Below are positions 7,316-15,922 of a stretch of DNA of 36,662 nucleotides, in pieces. Within the stretch, counting starts at the first letter, position 1. Every line of letters starts with the position of its first letter. Made by a program: the position numbers and the translations under genes. Source of the stretch: Actinomycetaceae bacterium (GTDB lineage Bacteria > Actinomycetota > Actinomycetes > Actinomycetales > Actinomycetaceae); assembly GCA_030537735.1 (NCBI GenBank), contig JAUNVG010000019.1:1-36662 (forward strand), written 5' to 3'. Under the pieces are notes generated by a model, which had not been told where the DNA came from, ran no database searches, and worked only from the letters and a program-made list of their open reading frames with translations.

Positions 7316-7435
7316 GCGAGACCGGTTGAGATAACTAGCGGTAACTGCGAGACCTAGAAGAGGCTGGGTATGAAAAACGGGTCACCCCACCACCGAAGTG
7401 GCGGAGTGACCCGTGGGTACCCAACCGGGTCTCGC
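7316..7435. repeat. GCGAGACC repeats (two direct, one inverted) flanking a terminator
   Basis: GCGAGACC occurs at 7316-7323 and 7347-7354, and inverted as GGTCTCGC at 7428-7435. The outer inverted pair encloses a second short pair TGGGTA (7365-7370) / TACCCA (7418-7423) and the terminator stem, giving a nested fold of about 89 nt. The sites lie in the leader of the sigma-like gene and may be operators for a phage regulator, or part of a structured leader RNA. Confidence 0.5.
7373..7414 (-). terminator. Rho-independent terminator with UUCG loop
   Basis: On the minus strand ACGGGTCAC and GTGACCCGT (7406-7414 and 7377-7385) pair around an inner CCAC-TTCG-GTGG hairpin and are followed by a T-run (7377-7373). 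The stem is strong and the UUCG tetraloop and T-run fit intrinsic termination. It would end transcripts from the 48-aa gene at 7535-7681 before they enter the sigma-like gene. Confidence 0.8.
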
Positions 7436-7534
7436 AATTGCCTATGTATTGTTACGACCACGACCAGCTGAAACCGTGGAAGATGTGAAAGGGCGTTGCG
7501 CTGCTGTGCACCGCGACGCGACACCCTAGTGAGG

Positions 7535-7681
7535 TCACTTCTTGTGTGACTTCGGCTTTGCCTGCGCGAGCGCAGAAGCAGCGATCGACTTCGTACGCGG
7601 GGACGTGCGCCCGTCGCGAAGTGCAGCCGATGCCTTCTTCGCGACAGCTGGTGACGTCTGCTTGCGATTCGTCTTCACCAT
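7535..7681 (-). CDS. Small conserved basic hypothetical protein (48 aa)
   Basis: From ATG 7681 (GGGAGGTGAG about 9 nt upstream) a 48-aa basic protein reads MVKTNRKQTSPAVAKKASAALRDGRTSPRTKSIAASALAQ and ends AKPKSHKK. This matches the style of a widespread family of very small Lys/Ala/Ser-rich proteins (KxxS..VxxKAS..LRDGRTSK..KSxAxSALxQ) found on bacterial chromosomes and mobile elements, with no established function. It stands alone, followed by the terminator at 7373-7414. A longer frame from 7735 lacks a ribosome binding site. Confidence 0.6.
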   Translation of the reverse strand: MVKTNRKQTSPAVAKKASAALRDGRTSPRTKSIAASALAQAKPKSHKK

Positions 7682-7773
7682 CTGGAATCTCACCTCCCAC
7701 CTTGCGCCTGTGACGGGCTGACGGTGCAGAGGCATGTGCTCCGCCAGCGGGTTCTCGGTAACTGCCCTGATTC

Positions 7774-7940
7774 GGCCTGTCAGGCCTCGTACAAGTCACC
7801 GACCCGCGTTAGACTGAGTGAAGGTATTCTTCACGTTCGCGCGACGGTACTGTCGTTGAGAACTTGATTTCAAGGTAGGAATCGACCCTGCTGGAACCGT
7901 GATGGAACGTGAGATATCCCGTGAGACTTTGTGAGACTTT
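7774..7940. promoter_or_regulatory. Intergenic region with palindromes and GTGAGA repeats before the defence operon
   Basis: The 278 nt between the 48-aa gene and the defence operon hold GGCCT-gtc-AGGCC (7774-7786), CTTGA-tt-TCAAG (7863-7874), and GTGAGA at 7909, 7921 and 7931, the last two as a tandem GTGAGACTTT. The repeats are just upstream of the GTG start at 7960. They could be operators for the XRE regulator encoded inside the operon. No convincing -35/-10 pair was identified, so the promoter itself is not placed. Confidence 0.35.
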
Positions 7941-7959
7941 TGCGCGGAGGGAAGGTGCA

Positions 7960-9102
7960 GTGAAGTTCTTCGAGTTCGCAGAGGCGATGAAACCCCTAGT
8001 GCCGGGCAAGCTCACCCGCGCCCCCTACCTGCGCGAACTCATCTCGATGTTCACGACAGTCACGGAAGACGAGTGGGGCACGGACAAGGATCCCGTCACT
8101 GTGGTGACAGATTCCACCTTGGATTCAATGACGTCACGCGACAGTGCGTTCACCAGGAAACTGGCACAGACAATGCATTCGCGGTTGAACATCAACAACT
8201 TCATAGATCTAATCCAGGACCTCGATGACCCTGCAAAGGTGCTGATAGCGCAGAATCTAGATCAATACGGACTAACGACCCAGATCGATCTTCTTGCCTT
8301 CGATGCCGCTAACGAACTGGTCGATATCTTGCGTGAGAAAGCCAAAATCACCACTGACGACGCTGCACTTCGACGGCAGATCCGCATCCACGCTGCACTG
8401 GCTACATTCCGGGAGGAACTGTTAGTCCGATCGCGAGGCTGTCAATCATGCGGTGCTTCGATGGTCACCCAGTCAAACGGAAAGTCAAAAGCTTCCCCAC
8501 GGATCGTTTTCCTCGACAGTGACACCCCCGAGCCATCACGAGATGACTTTGCCGTGCTCTGCCTTTCCTGCGCCAACAAGTACTCGCTCGCCCACTCTGA
8601 CAAGGAGATCGCAGCATTGCGCAGAAGCAATGCTTTCCTATTGGCGCAGCAGCAACTTGGTGATGATCTAGCGCCGTTGGGATTGGATAAGAAACTGGTC
8701 GACCTACTGAAACGTATCAAGGATCTTCCAAGAGCCAAGCGGTCGTTTGACCCCAACTATGTGGCCGTTCCACTTGAGCAGAAGCTTAGTGATGAGGATC
8801 TGCTTTCAAGGTGCAGCGACGCAATGGCTATCTACCAGCGCGTCATTCGAGTGGAGTCTCAAGCGCTTGAAAGCTCTGGAGAGTTTCGATTCACCCGCAT
8901 GCTGGCTCAGATCAAGACGGCATGGTGGGCCATGCTCGATGCCCCCCTTTCTGAAGCTGAGATCTTCTCACGCTTGTCCAATTGGATCGCCGATCAAACC
9001 GGAGGCGACCGCTACGCCAGCGAAGTTCTGGTTGCCTACATGATCCAGATCTGCGAGCTGTTCAATCCCAGGGACATGGCCGGGAAGGACTCAGCAGCAT
9101 GA
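7960..9102 (+). CDS. ABC-three-component (ABC-3C) system CTD-type protein with zinc motif
   Basis: A 380-aa protein from GTG 7960 (GGAGGGAAGG upstream; an in-frame ATG at 7909 has no ribosome binding site). Its first 125 residues are helical (KFFEFAEAMKPLV, NINNFIDLIQDLDDPAKVLIAQN). The middle has two CxxC pairs (C161/C164 and C201/C204; CQSCGASM and LCLSCANKY) that form a zinc-ribbon or HNH-like knuckle without an obvious catalytic His. The rest is helical. This organisation, and the MC6-like and DUF2326 genes directly downstream, match proteins annotated as ABC-three-component system components, which are thought to sense invasion and pass the signal to an effector. The exact CTD subtype was not assignable by eye. 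Confidence 0.6.
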   Translation: MKFFEFAEAMKPLVPGKLTRAPYLRELISMFTTVTEDEWGTDKDPVTVVTDSTLDSMTSRDSAFTRKLAQTMHSRLNINNFIDLIQDLDDPAKVLIAQNLDQYGLTTQIDLLAFDAANELVDILREKAKITTDDAALRRQIRIHAALATFREELLVRSRGCQSCGASMVTQSNGKSKASPRIVFLDSDTPEPSRDDFAVLCLSCANKYSLAHSDKEIAALRRSNAFLLAQQQLGDDLAPLGLDKKLVDLLKRIKDLPRAKRSFDPNYVAVPLEQKLSDEDLLSRCSDAMAIYQRVIRVESQALESSGEFRFTRMLAQIKTAWWAMLDAPLSEAEIFSRLSNWIADQTGGDRYASEVLVAYMIQICELFNPRDMAGKDSAA

Positions 9103-9329
9103 TCCGTCTTCCCAACAAGCTCTACACGTACAAGGAATCAACCCTGGCTCTATTCCCTCCGATCATGGAAGCACTCGAAACCGGCTCGATGCCGGTGCTG
9201 GATCTGCGTGAAGCCGTGCGGGAGCACGTCCCTTCTGCAACTGATTTCATCGAGGCCCTTTCCCTATTGCTCGCGCTCGGAAGCTTGAATCTTAACGACG
9301 ATGAAGGGACGGTGGAACATGCTCGTTAG
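9099..9329 (+). CDS. ABC-3C middle component 6-like small protein
   Basis: A 76-aa protein reading MIRLPNKLYTYKESTLALF, then a middle LDLREAVREHVPSATDFIEALSLLLALGSLNLN. The short start with an (I/L)-(R/L)-P-(N/D)-K segment followed by a small winged-helix-like domain is the pattern of the ABC-3C middle component 6 (MC6) family, which sits between a CTD protein and a DUF2326 ATPase. The ATG overlaps the previous stop as ATGA, and its end overlaps the start of the DUF2326 gene by 11 nt. Family assignment rests on length, motif and both neighbours. Confidence 0.7.
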   Translation: MIRLPNKLYTYKESTLALFPPIMEALETGSMPVLDLREAVREHVPSATDFIEALSLLLALGSLNLNDDEGTVEHAR

Positions 9330-11028
9330 GCTCTGGTCACCCGTGTTCAAGATTGATGGCCAAGCGCGTAAGCCCATCGAGTTTCGTCCTGGCCTAAACC
9401 TTGTAGAAGGTGGAGACGAAGCCGAAAACTCTATCGGCAAGTCAACCGTCCTCGAAATCATCGACTTCGTCTACGGCGGCAAACGCTTCCTCTCCTCCGA
9501 CGCAGTCCGGCTCTCACAAGCAGTAGGCCATCACGCGATCTACTTCACCATTCGCCTCAACGGAGTCGATTTCCACTATTCGAGGGACACTTCACGTCCC
9601 GACCTCGTCCAGCCATACATCGACAAGGGCTGGAAGACCCCCGCAGGGCAAGCGTTGGGAATTGATGAGTACATGGATCAGCTCTACTTCGCGTACGGCC
9701 TCAAGCCTCTTGATGCTTCTTTCCGTGATCTTGTTGGACGGTTCTGCCGAGTTGATGCCTCCGACCTGTCAGTGCTCGACCACCCACTGTCTGCTGCACC
9801 AAAAGAACCAGCACACAAGGGTGCAACAGCATTGTTGCGCTTGTTCAACCTCTACAAGGAGATCGAGGACACTCAGGAAGCACTGAAAACAGCTCAGAAT
9901 GAGAAGAAGCTGCTGGAGTCAATGGCCAAGTCCGGCTTTAGCCAATACATCAGCATCACCAAGAAGTCAGAACGTAAGGAAGCTGAGCAGCGGCTCCAAT
10001 CAGCGAAGACCGAACTTGCACAGCATAAGATCAAGGTCGATTTGGACCTGTTCGAAGAACGCGATCAAGCGGAGGCCGAACAGCAACGTCTACGAGCTCA
10101 GCTTCGCCCGATCGAAACCAGCATCAACACGTTCCGAGGCCGCCTTGCAGCAGTCAACGCAACCCTCAACGGTCAGACACGGCTCACTACAGAGGATCTC
10201 GAGCACTTCTACGAGTACTTCCCCAACGCCAACCGTGAACTCCTCGAAACGGTTGAGATGTACCACAACAAGCTCGTCGGAATCATGCAAGAGCAGCTAC
10301 TCGAACAACGGCAGCTATACGAAACGGCCATCGCCTCTCTCAAAGCTCAGATGTCCCGTCTCATGCGCAGCATTCACGCACTTGGTGAAAGCGTCGAGCT
10401 CGATGATGAGGTCTACCAAGAAAGCGGTGAACTCGTTGCCTCGATCCGCCAGTACGAGCAGCAGATCGAGATGTACGACAAAACCCAAGAAATCGAAGAA
10501 CGCCGCAAACAGCTCAAAGCCGAACTCGAGCAAGCCATCCCACTGAAGCTCAACAAGCTAGCTGCCGCGCTCAACGCTAAGATGCGCGAGTTCAACGATG
10601 CTTTGTACCCCAACGAGCGCCGACGCCCACCACTTCTCTCCTTCAAGCTCGGGCGAAATGCAGTCACCTACACCTTTGATCACAATGGAGATACAGGCGC
10701 GGGCGCAAAGTCGAAGAATCTACTGATCCTAGATCTCGCAGTTTTACACCTGACACCGCTGCCGCTTTTAATTCATGACTCCGCACTCATTAAGCAAATC
10801 GCTCACTTCCCAGTGCGCCATCTTCTCGACCTGTATGAACAGACCCGCAATCTGGGGAGTCAGGCAGGGGAACCCAAGCAGGTGTTCTTCTCCTTTGATG
10901 CCACTAAGAAGTACGGCGAAGAGGCTCTTGGCTCCGTCGCGGAGGCACGAGTGATCAGGCTCGGCGAAGGATCCCACGCGCTCTATGGCTTCACCTGGAA
11001 TGTCGAAGAGGAAGGCACGCACGAATGA
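9319..11028 (+). CDS. DUF2326 SMC-like ATPase of an ABC-3C system
   Basis: A 569-aa SMC/RecN-like ATPase. The N-terminus (MLVRLWSPVFK, then FRPGLNLVEGG) leads to a Walker A at about residues 36-44 (ENSIGKST). Residues about 170-440 are a long charged coiled coil. The C-terminal lobe has the conserved LPLLIHDSALIKQI strand (about 478-490), the DUF2326 form of Walker B, and ends in GYRFTW-like GFTWNVEEE. DUF2326 ATPases are the ABC component of ABC-three-component systems and probably form head-engaged dimers on DNA. The ATG at 9319 was chosen over 9301 because family proteins start with ML(K/V)RL. The stop overlaps the XRE gene as ATGA. Confidence 0.88.
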   Translation: MLVRLWSPVFKIDGQARKPIEFRPGLNLVEGGDEAENSIGKSTVLEIIDFVYGGKRFLSSDAVRLSQAVGHHAIYFTIRLNGVDFHYSRDTSRPDLVQPYIDKGWKTPAGQALGIDEYMDQLYFAYGLKPLDASFRDLVGRFCRVDASDLSVLDHPLSAAPKEPAHKGATALLRLFNLYKEIEDTQEALKTAQNEKKLLESMAKSGFSQYISITKKSERKEAEQRLQSAKTELAQHKIKVDLDLFEERDQAEAEQQRLRAQLRPIETSINTFRGRLAAVNATLNGQTRLTTEDLEHFYEYFPNANRELLETVEMYHNKLVGIMQEQLLEQRQLYETAIASLKAQMSRLMRSIHALGESVELDDEVYQESGELVASIRQYEQQIEMYDKTQEIEERRKQLKAELEQAIPLKLNKLAAALNAKMREFNDALYPNERRRPPLLSFKLGRNAVTYTFDHNGDTGAGAKSKNLLILDLAVLHLTPLPLLIHDSALIKQIAHFPVRHLLDLYEQTRNLGSQAGEPKQVFFSFDATKKYGEEALGSVAEARVIRLGEGSHALYGFTWNVEEEGTHE

Positions 11029-11246
11029 GCTACACGTTCAAACCCCTATGGAAACTGCTCATCGACAAGGACATGACCCGCGAGCAACTCCGCAAGAACA
11101 CCAGCCTGTCTTCAGCGACGATGGCTAAACTCGCAAAGGACGGCAACGTCACCATCGAGGTCCTTGCCCGGATCTGCCAGGCGCTCGGCGTTCAACTCTC
11201 CGATATCTGCCAGATCACCAAGAAGGAAGATGTCTACAATGGCTAA
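11025..11246 (+). CDS. Small XRE/Cro-type regulator inside the defence operon
   Basis: A 73-aa single-domain Cro/C1 helix-turn-helix protein: WKLLIDKDMTREQLRKNTSLSSATMAKLAKDGNVTIEVLARICQALGVQLSDI. The HTH is residues about 18-40. Its ATG overlaps the DUF2326 stop (ATGA), and its own end overlaps the hsdR start by 8 nt. Small XRE proteins with restriction systems commonly act as controller proteins that delay or set expression of nuclease genes. Position between the ABC-3C genes and hsdR suggests it regulates the whole operon, perhaps at the GTGAGA repeats upstream; that is inference. Confidence 0.85.
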   Translation: MSYTFKPLWKLLIDKDMTREQLRKNTSLSSATMAKLAKDGNVTIEVLARICQALGVQLSDICQITKKEDVYNG

Positions 11247-14200
11247 TTTCGCGTTCCTCAAGGATAACTTCCCCTCACTAGAAAACTTGGGCACCCTTGC
11301 CGAGACCTACCTCTACACGGACCCGAGTACGGCGATCATGAAGCTCGGCATCCTGTGTGAGAGCATGATCGAGCTGATTTACCAATACGACCGAGTTCCC
11401 CCGCCGTACGATAGATCGGCTGTCAAGCGCATCGATACGCTCGCGCGCGAGGGCCTGCTTCCACGGGAAGTCGTCGACATTCTTCATCTAGTCCGCAAAG
11501 CCAGGAATAAGGCCGCGCACGAGGGTTGGGGTTCGACTGCTGATGTCGAGAAGTTCTTGCCGATGGTGCATTCCTTGTCCTGGTGGTTTGAAGCCACCTA
11601 TGGGGATCCGAATGTTAAGGTCACCAAGTACGTCCTGCCAGCTAAGCAGGCCGCCCCGGTTCACCAGCCCGTTGTGCTTGAACGTGAGACCGAGACGCTG
11701 GTCAAGAGAGATGAGTCGAAGGCTCAAACGGCTAAGAAGGTCTCGAAGGTGGAGCGTTCTCGCCGTTGTGTTGCGGCGACGAATCAGCGTCCGAAGACGG
11801 AAGCTGAGACTCGCCTGTTAATTGACGAGCAGCTGCGCCAAGTTGGCTGGCATGCTGACACGGAGCGTCTACGCTTCGGTAATGGTGTTCGCCCTGTCGA
11901 GGGGCTGAATCAGGCGATCGCGGAGTGGCCGACTGATTCTAAGGTTGGCGATCGTGGCAGGGCTGATTACGCCTTGTTTGTTGGGTTGAAGTTGGTTGGC
12001 GTGATCGAAGCCAAACCTGAGCACACCGCGATCCCGTCAGTCTTGGACTATCAGGCTGCCGACTACGGAAAGCTCATCAAAGCCGAGCATGACGAGTACA
12101 CGCTGGGTCGCTGGGGCGATTTCACGGTTCCATTCCTGTTCGCCACCAACGGTCGTCCCTATATTGAGCAGTACAAGACGCAATCGGGCGTGTGGTTCCA
12201 TGATGTGCGTGACCCGCTGAATACCCCGCGAGCCCTTGTCGGCTGGCCGAGCCCACAAGGCCTTCTCGAAATGCTTGATGTTGACCACAAGGCAGCACAA
12301 CAAGCCCTCGATGAACTAAGCGATAACCTGCTTACCTCCAGCACCGGTTTGAATCTGCGTGACTATCAAGTTGAGGCCATCCACGCTGCTGAAGATGCGA
12401 TCGGTAACGGTGCGACGCATGCTCTGTTGGCAATGGCGACCGGCACCGGTAAAACCCGCACTGTGTTGGGAATGATCTACCGGTTCCTCAAGACCGACCG
12501 GTTCCGCAGAATCTTGTTCCTCGTTGACCGCACATCCCTTGGCACTCAAGCTCTCGATACTTTCAAGGACGTCCGTCTAGAAGAGCTGCTTACTCTCGAT
12601 GAGTTGTATTCGATCAACGGGCTCGAAGATGCAGGAGTAGACCTCGAAACCCGCGTGCATGTCTCAACGGTGCAGGGTATGGTCAAGCGTCTGTTCTATC
12701 CCGAGCCGGTCCAGGAAGGGGAGCAGGCGATCAAGCCCGCTGTCACGGACTACGACTTGATCATCGTCGACGAGGCCCACCGTGGTTATCTGCTCGATAA
12801 AGAGATGACCGATGATGAAGCACTCTACCGTGACCAGGCCGACTACCAGTCGGCTTACCGTTCGGTGATCGACTACTTCGATGCAACGAAGATTGCGCTG
12901 ACCGCTACCCCGGCGCTCCACACTACTGAGATCTTTGGCGAGCCCGTATTCACCTACACCTATCGCGAGGCCGTCATGGACGGCTACCTGGTCGATCACG
13001 ACGCCCCGCATCGCCTCACCACCAGGCTCTCGACTGAGGGCATTCACTTCGCCGAAGGGGACACACTGCCGATTTACGACACCTCCACGGGCGAGATCAC
13101 CAACAGTGCCGAGCTCGCGGATGACGTGACCTTCGAAGTTGAGGAGTTCAACCGCTCGGTCATCACCGAGAGCTTCAACCGCACAGTGCTAAACGAGATC
13201 GCCCGCGATCTGGACCCGAGCATGCCCGAAGCCTTCGGTAAGACCCTCATCTACGCTGTCGACGACGCGCACGCTGACCTGATCGTGGACATCCTCAAAG
13301 AAATCTACGCAGACCAGGGCGTCGAGCCCGAGGCGATCATGAAGATCACCGGCTCGGTGGCAGGCGGAAATAAGAAGAAAATCGAAGAAGCCATCAAGCG
13401 TTTCAAGAACGAGCGCTACCCATCCATCGTGGTCACCGTTGACCTGCTAACCACCGGCATCGATGTACCAACCATCATCACGCTGGTGTTCATGCGCCGA
13501 GTCAAGTCCCGCATCCTATTCGAGCAGATGCTCGGGCGCGCCACACGACTATGCCCAGAAATCGAGAAGGACCGCTTCGAAATCTACGATCCCGTTGGCG
13601 TCTATGAAGCCCTTGAGAAGGTCTCAACGATGAAGCCGCTTGCCGCGGATCCAAACACCAGCTTCAAAGATCTAATCGAAGGCATCGAAATGGCAGGCGA
13701 TGACGAGGACAAGCTCAACGCTGCCATCGAGCAAGTCGTGGCAAAACTCCAACGTCGACGCCGCAAGATCAGCGGCGACACAGCAGCACACAGCACGGAT
13801 CTCGCTGACGGGCGTTCGATCGCAGAAGTCATCGATGAACTACGCAACACTTCCCCAGCCGACGCTGCCGCGTGGATTCAAGATCACACTGCCCTGTTCG
13901 ACTACCTGGACAACACCAGCTTCGGTGAACCCCGCAAGCTCGTGATCTCCGATGCCCAAGACGAGCTGGTTTCTCACACCAGGGACTTCGGCGACGCGAA
14001 ACATCCCGAGGACTATTTGGACGAGTTCTCCGCGTTCGTCAAAAACCACACCAACGAAATCGCGGCCCTGCGCATCATCTGCACACGCCCCTCCGACCTC
14101 ACCAGAGACGAACTGAAATCGCTTAAGTTGAAGCTGGATCGTGAAGGCTTCACCGAGCAGAAACTCTCTTCGGCACTATCGCAGGTGTCGAACAAGGAGA

Positions 14201-14514
14201 TCACCGCAGACATCATCTCGATCATCCGCCGCTTCGCAATCGGCTCCCCACTAATGACTCACGAGGAACGCGTGCGACGCGCTATCGACAAGCTCAAGCA
14301 AAAGCACGATTTCACCAAAGTCCAACTGGGATGGATTTCGCGCATCGAGGCCTACCTCGAAAACGAACTCATCATCTCCACCGATACCTTCGATACCGAT
14401 CCACGTTTCCGTCAACAAGGCGGGCTACACCGAGTCGACCTCGTCTTTGGTGGCCGATTCGCCGACATCATCGTCGAACTCAATGACCACATGTACGAGG
14501 AGCAGACTGCATGA
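11239..14514 (+). CDS. hsdR: Type I restriction enzyme R subunit with N-terminal DUF4145-like domain
   Basis: A 1091-aa motor-nuclease subunit. Residues 1-125 are a DUF4145-like helical domain (AIMKLGILCESMIELIYQY, VRKARNKAAHEG), then a linker rich in Lys. The nuclease domain at about 185-330 has PD-(D/E)xK residues D243, E257 and K259 (ADYALFVG...GVIEAK). The helicase follows: Walker A MATGTGKT (about 399-406), DEAH box DLIIVDEAHRGY (about 511), ALTATPALHT, and a C-terminal helicase lobe with LTTGIDVPTI and QMLGRATR. This is the EcoEI-like layout of HsdR. It uses ATP to pull DNA and cut it away from unmethylated sites. Start ATG 11239 was preferred over 11230, whose Shine-Dalgarno would be too close. 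Confidence 0.95.
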   Translation: MANFAFLKDNFPSLENLGTLAETYLYTDPSTAIMKLGILCESMIELIYQYDRVPPPYDRSAVKRIDTLAREGLLPREVVDILHLVRKARNKAAHEGWGSTADVEKFLPMVHSLSWWFEATYGDPNVKVTKYVLPAKQAAPVHQPVVLERETETLVKRDESKAQTAKKVSKVERSRRCVAATNQRPKTEAETRLLIDEQLRQVGWHADTERLRFGNGVRPVEGLNQAIAEWPTDSKVGDRGRADYALFVGLKLVGVIEAKPEHTAIPSVLDYQAADYGKLIKAEHDEYTLGRWGDFTVPFLFATNGRPYIEQYKTQSGVWFHDVRDPLNTPRALVGWPSPQGLLEMLDVDHKAAQQALDELSDNLLTSSTGLNLRDYQVEAIHAAEDAIGNGATHALLAMATGTGKTRTVLGMIYRFLKTDRFRRILFLVDRTSLGTQALDTFKDVRLEELLTLDELYSINGLEDAGVDLETRVHVSTVQGMVKRLFYPEPVQEGEQAIKPAVTDYDLIIVDEAHRGYLLDKEMTDDEALYRDQADYQSAYRSVIDYFDATKIALTATPALHTTEIFGEPVFTYTYREAVMDGYLVDHDAPHRLTTRLSTEGIHFAEGDTLPIYDTSTGEITNSAELADDVTFEVEEFNRSVITESFNRTVLNEIARDLDPSMPEAFGKTLIYAVDDAHADLIVDILKEIYADQGVEPEAIMKITGSVAGGNKKKIEEAIKRFKNERYPSIVVTVDLLTTGIDVPTIITLVFMRRVKSRILFEQMLGRATRLCPEIEKDRFEIYDPVGVYEALEKVSTMKPLAADPNTSFKDLIEGIEMAGDDEDKLNAAIEQVVAKLQRRRRKISGDTAAHSTDLADGRSIAEVIDELRNTSPADAAAWIQDHTALFDYLDNTSFGEPRKLVISDAQDELVSHTRDFGDAKHPEDYLDEFSAFVKNHTNEIAALRIICTRPSDLTRDELKSLKLKLDREGFTEQKLSSALSQVSNKEITADIISIIRRFAIGSPLMTHEERVRRAIDKLKQKHDFTKVQLGWISRIEAYLENELIISTDTFDTDPRFRQQGGLHRVDLVFGGRFADIIVELNDHMYEEQTA

Positions 14515-15920
14515 ACAACCAAGAAATCGTCGCCAAGCTATGGAACCTGTCCAACGTACTGCGCGACGACGGTATCACCTACCACCAATACGTCACCGAG
14601 CTGACCTACATCCTCTTCCTGAAAATGGCGAAGGAAACCGGCTCAGAAGATGGCATCCCCGCCGAATACCGATGGGATGAACTACGGACCAAGTCGGGCA
14701 TCGATCTCAAACACTTCTATCGCGACCTCCTTCAGCATCTCGGTGAAGATGCCACCGGCCGAGTACAAGAAATTTACGCTGGCTCATCCACCAATATCGA
14801 CGAGCCAAAGAACCTTGAGAAAATCATCAAGTCCATCGACGGTCTCGACTGGTACTCCGCCCGCGAAGAAGGCCTCGGTAACCTCTACGAAGGTCTGCTA
14901 GAAAAGAACGCAAACGAGAAGAAATCCGGTGCTGGCCAGTACTTCACACCACGTGTCCTCATCGACGTCATGGTGCGCCTTATCGACCCACAATCCGGCG
15001 AACTGTGCAACGACCCAGCCTGCGGCACCTTCGGCTTCATGATCGCAGCCAGCGAACACGTAAGGAACAACACCAACAACCTCTTCGACCTCGACACTGA
15101 CCAGGCAGAATTCCAAATCAAGAAGGCATTTACCGGCGTCGAACTCGTCCACGACACCCACCGCCTCGCCTTGATGAACGCCATGCTCCACGGCATCGAA
15201 GCACCCATAATCCTCGGCGACACACTCTCGCCCGATGGCAAGAACGTAAAGGGATTTGACGTTGTACTAACTAACCCGCCATTCGGAACCAAGAAGGGTG
15301 GCGAACGAGCAACCCGTGACGACCTCACCTTCCCGACATCGAACAAGCAGCTGAACTTCCTGCAACACATCTACCGCAGCCTCAAACCCGGCGGGCGGGC
15401 AGCAGTAGTTCTACCAGATAACGTCCTCTTCGCAGACGGCGATGGACGCCGCATCCGCGAAGACCTCATGGACAAATGCAACCTGCACACCATCCTCCGC
15501 CTACCGACCGGAGTCTTCTACGCCCAAGGTGTTAAAACCAACGTGCTCTTCTTCGAACGCGGAACCACAGACAAAGGAAACACCAAGGGAGTTTGGTTCT
15601 ACGATCTGCGCACCGATATGCCCTCATTCGGCAAACGCACCCCACTCACCGTCGAACACTTTGCCGACTTTGAAACTATGTACACCACAGAAGATCGGGC
15701 GGCTATTGACGATGAGCGCCTCACGCACTTCACCCGCGAGGAAATACGTGCCAAAGACGACTCCCTTGATCTTGGCTTGATGAAGGTTGAAACCGAAGTC
15801 TTCGACTTTAAAAACTTCGACCCAGCGGCATCCGCGCTCGAAGCCGCCGACCTACTCGACGAAGCAGCGGATCTTCTGCGCTCCCTCGCACGCGACCTCA
15901 ACACAAGCAGCGAGGAATAG
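14511..15920 (+). CDS. hsdM: Type I restriction-modification methyltransferase M subunit
   Basis: A 469-aa N6-adenine methyltransferase subunit. The N-terminal helical domain (LWNLSNVLRDDGITYHQYVTELTYILFLKM) is typical of HsdM_N. Motif I is DPACGTFGFMIAA (about residue 167) and the catalytic motif IV is NPPFG (about 254). Other landmarks are GAGQYFTPRVLIDVMV, LRLPTGVFYAQGVKTNVLFF and the C-terminal helices that pack on HsdS. ATG overlaps the hsdR stop as ATGA. With HsdS it methylates the host recognition site; with HsdR as well it forms the restriction complex. Confidence 0.97.
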   Translation: MNNQEIVAKLWNLSNVLRDDGITYHQYVTELTYILFLKMAKETGSEDGIPAEYRWDELRTKSGIDLKHFYRDLLQHLGEDATGRVQEIYAGSSTNIDEPKNLEKIIKSIDGLDWYSAREEGLGNLYEGLLEKNANEKKSGAGQYFTPRVLIDVMVRLIDPQSGELCNDPACGTFGFMIAASEHVRNNTNNLFDLDTDQAEFQIKKAFTGVELVHDTHRLALMNAMLHGIEAPIILGDTLSPDGKNVKGFDVVLTNPPFGTKKGGERATRDDLTFPTSNKQLNFLQHIYRSLKPGGRAAVVLPDNVLFADGDGRRIREDLMDKCNLHTILRLPTGVFYAQGVKTNVLFFERGTTDKGNTKGVWFYDLRTDMPSFGKRTPLTVEHFADFETMYTTEDRAAIDDERLTHFTREEIRAKDDSLDLGLMKVETEVFDFKNFDPAASALEAADLLDEAADLLRSLARDLNTSSEE

Positions 15921-15922
15921 TA

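Noticed and set aside
7347..7435. tRNA-like structure
   Set aside because: The 8-bp outer stem suggested it, but no T-arm, anticodon arm or discriminator pattern fits; the inner part is a terminator.
9662..10546. Overlapping Ser/Arg-rich frames within the DUF2326 and hsdR genes
   Set aside because: Long shadow frames of GC-rich coding DNA with no motif or ribosome binding site, unlike the HNH case.
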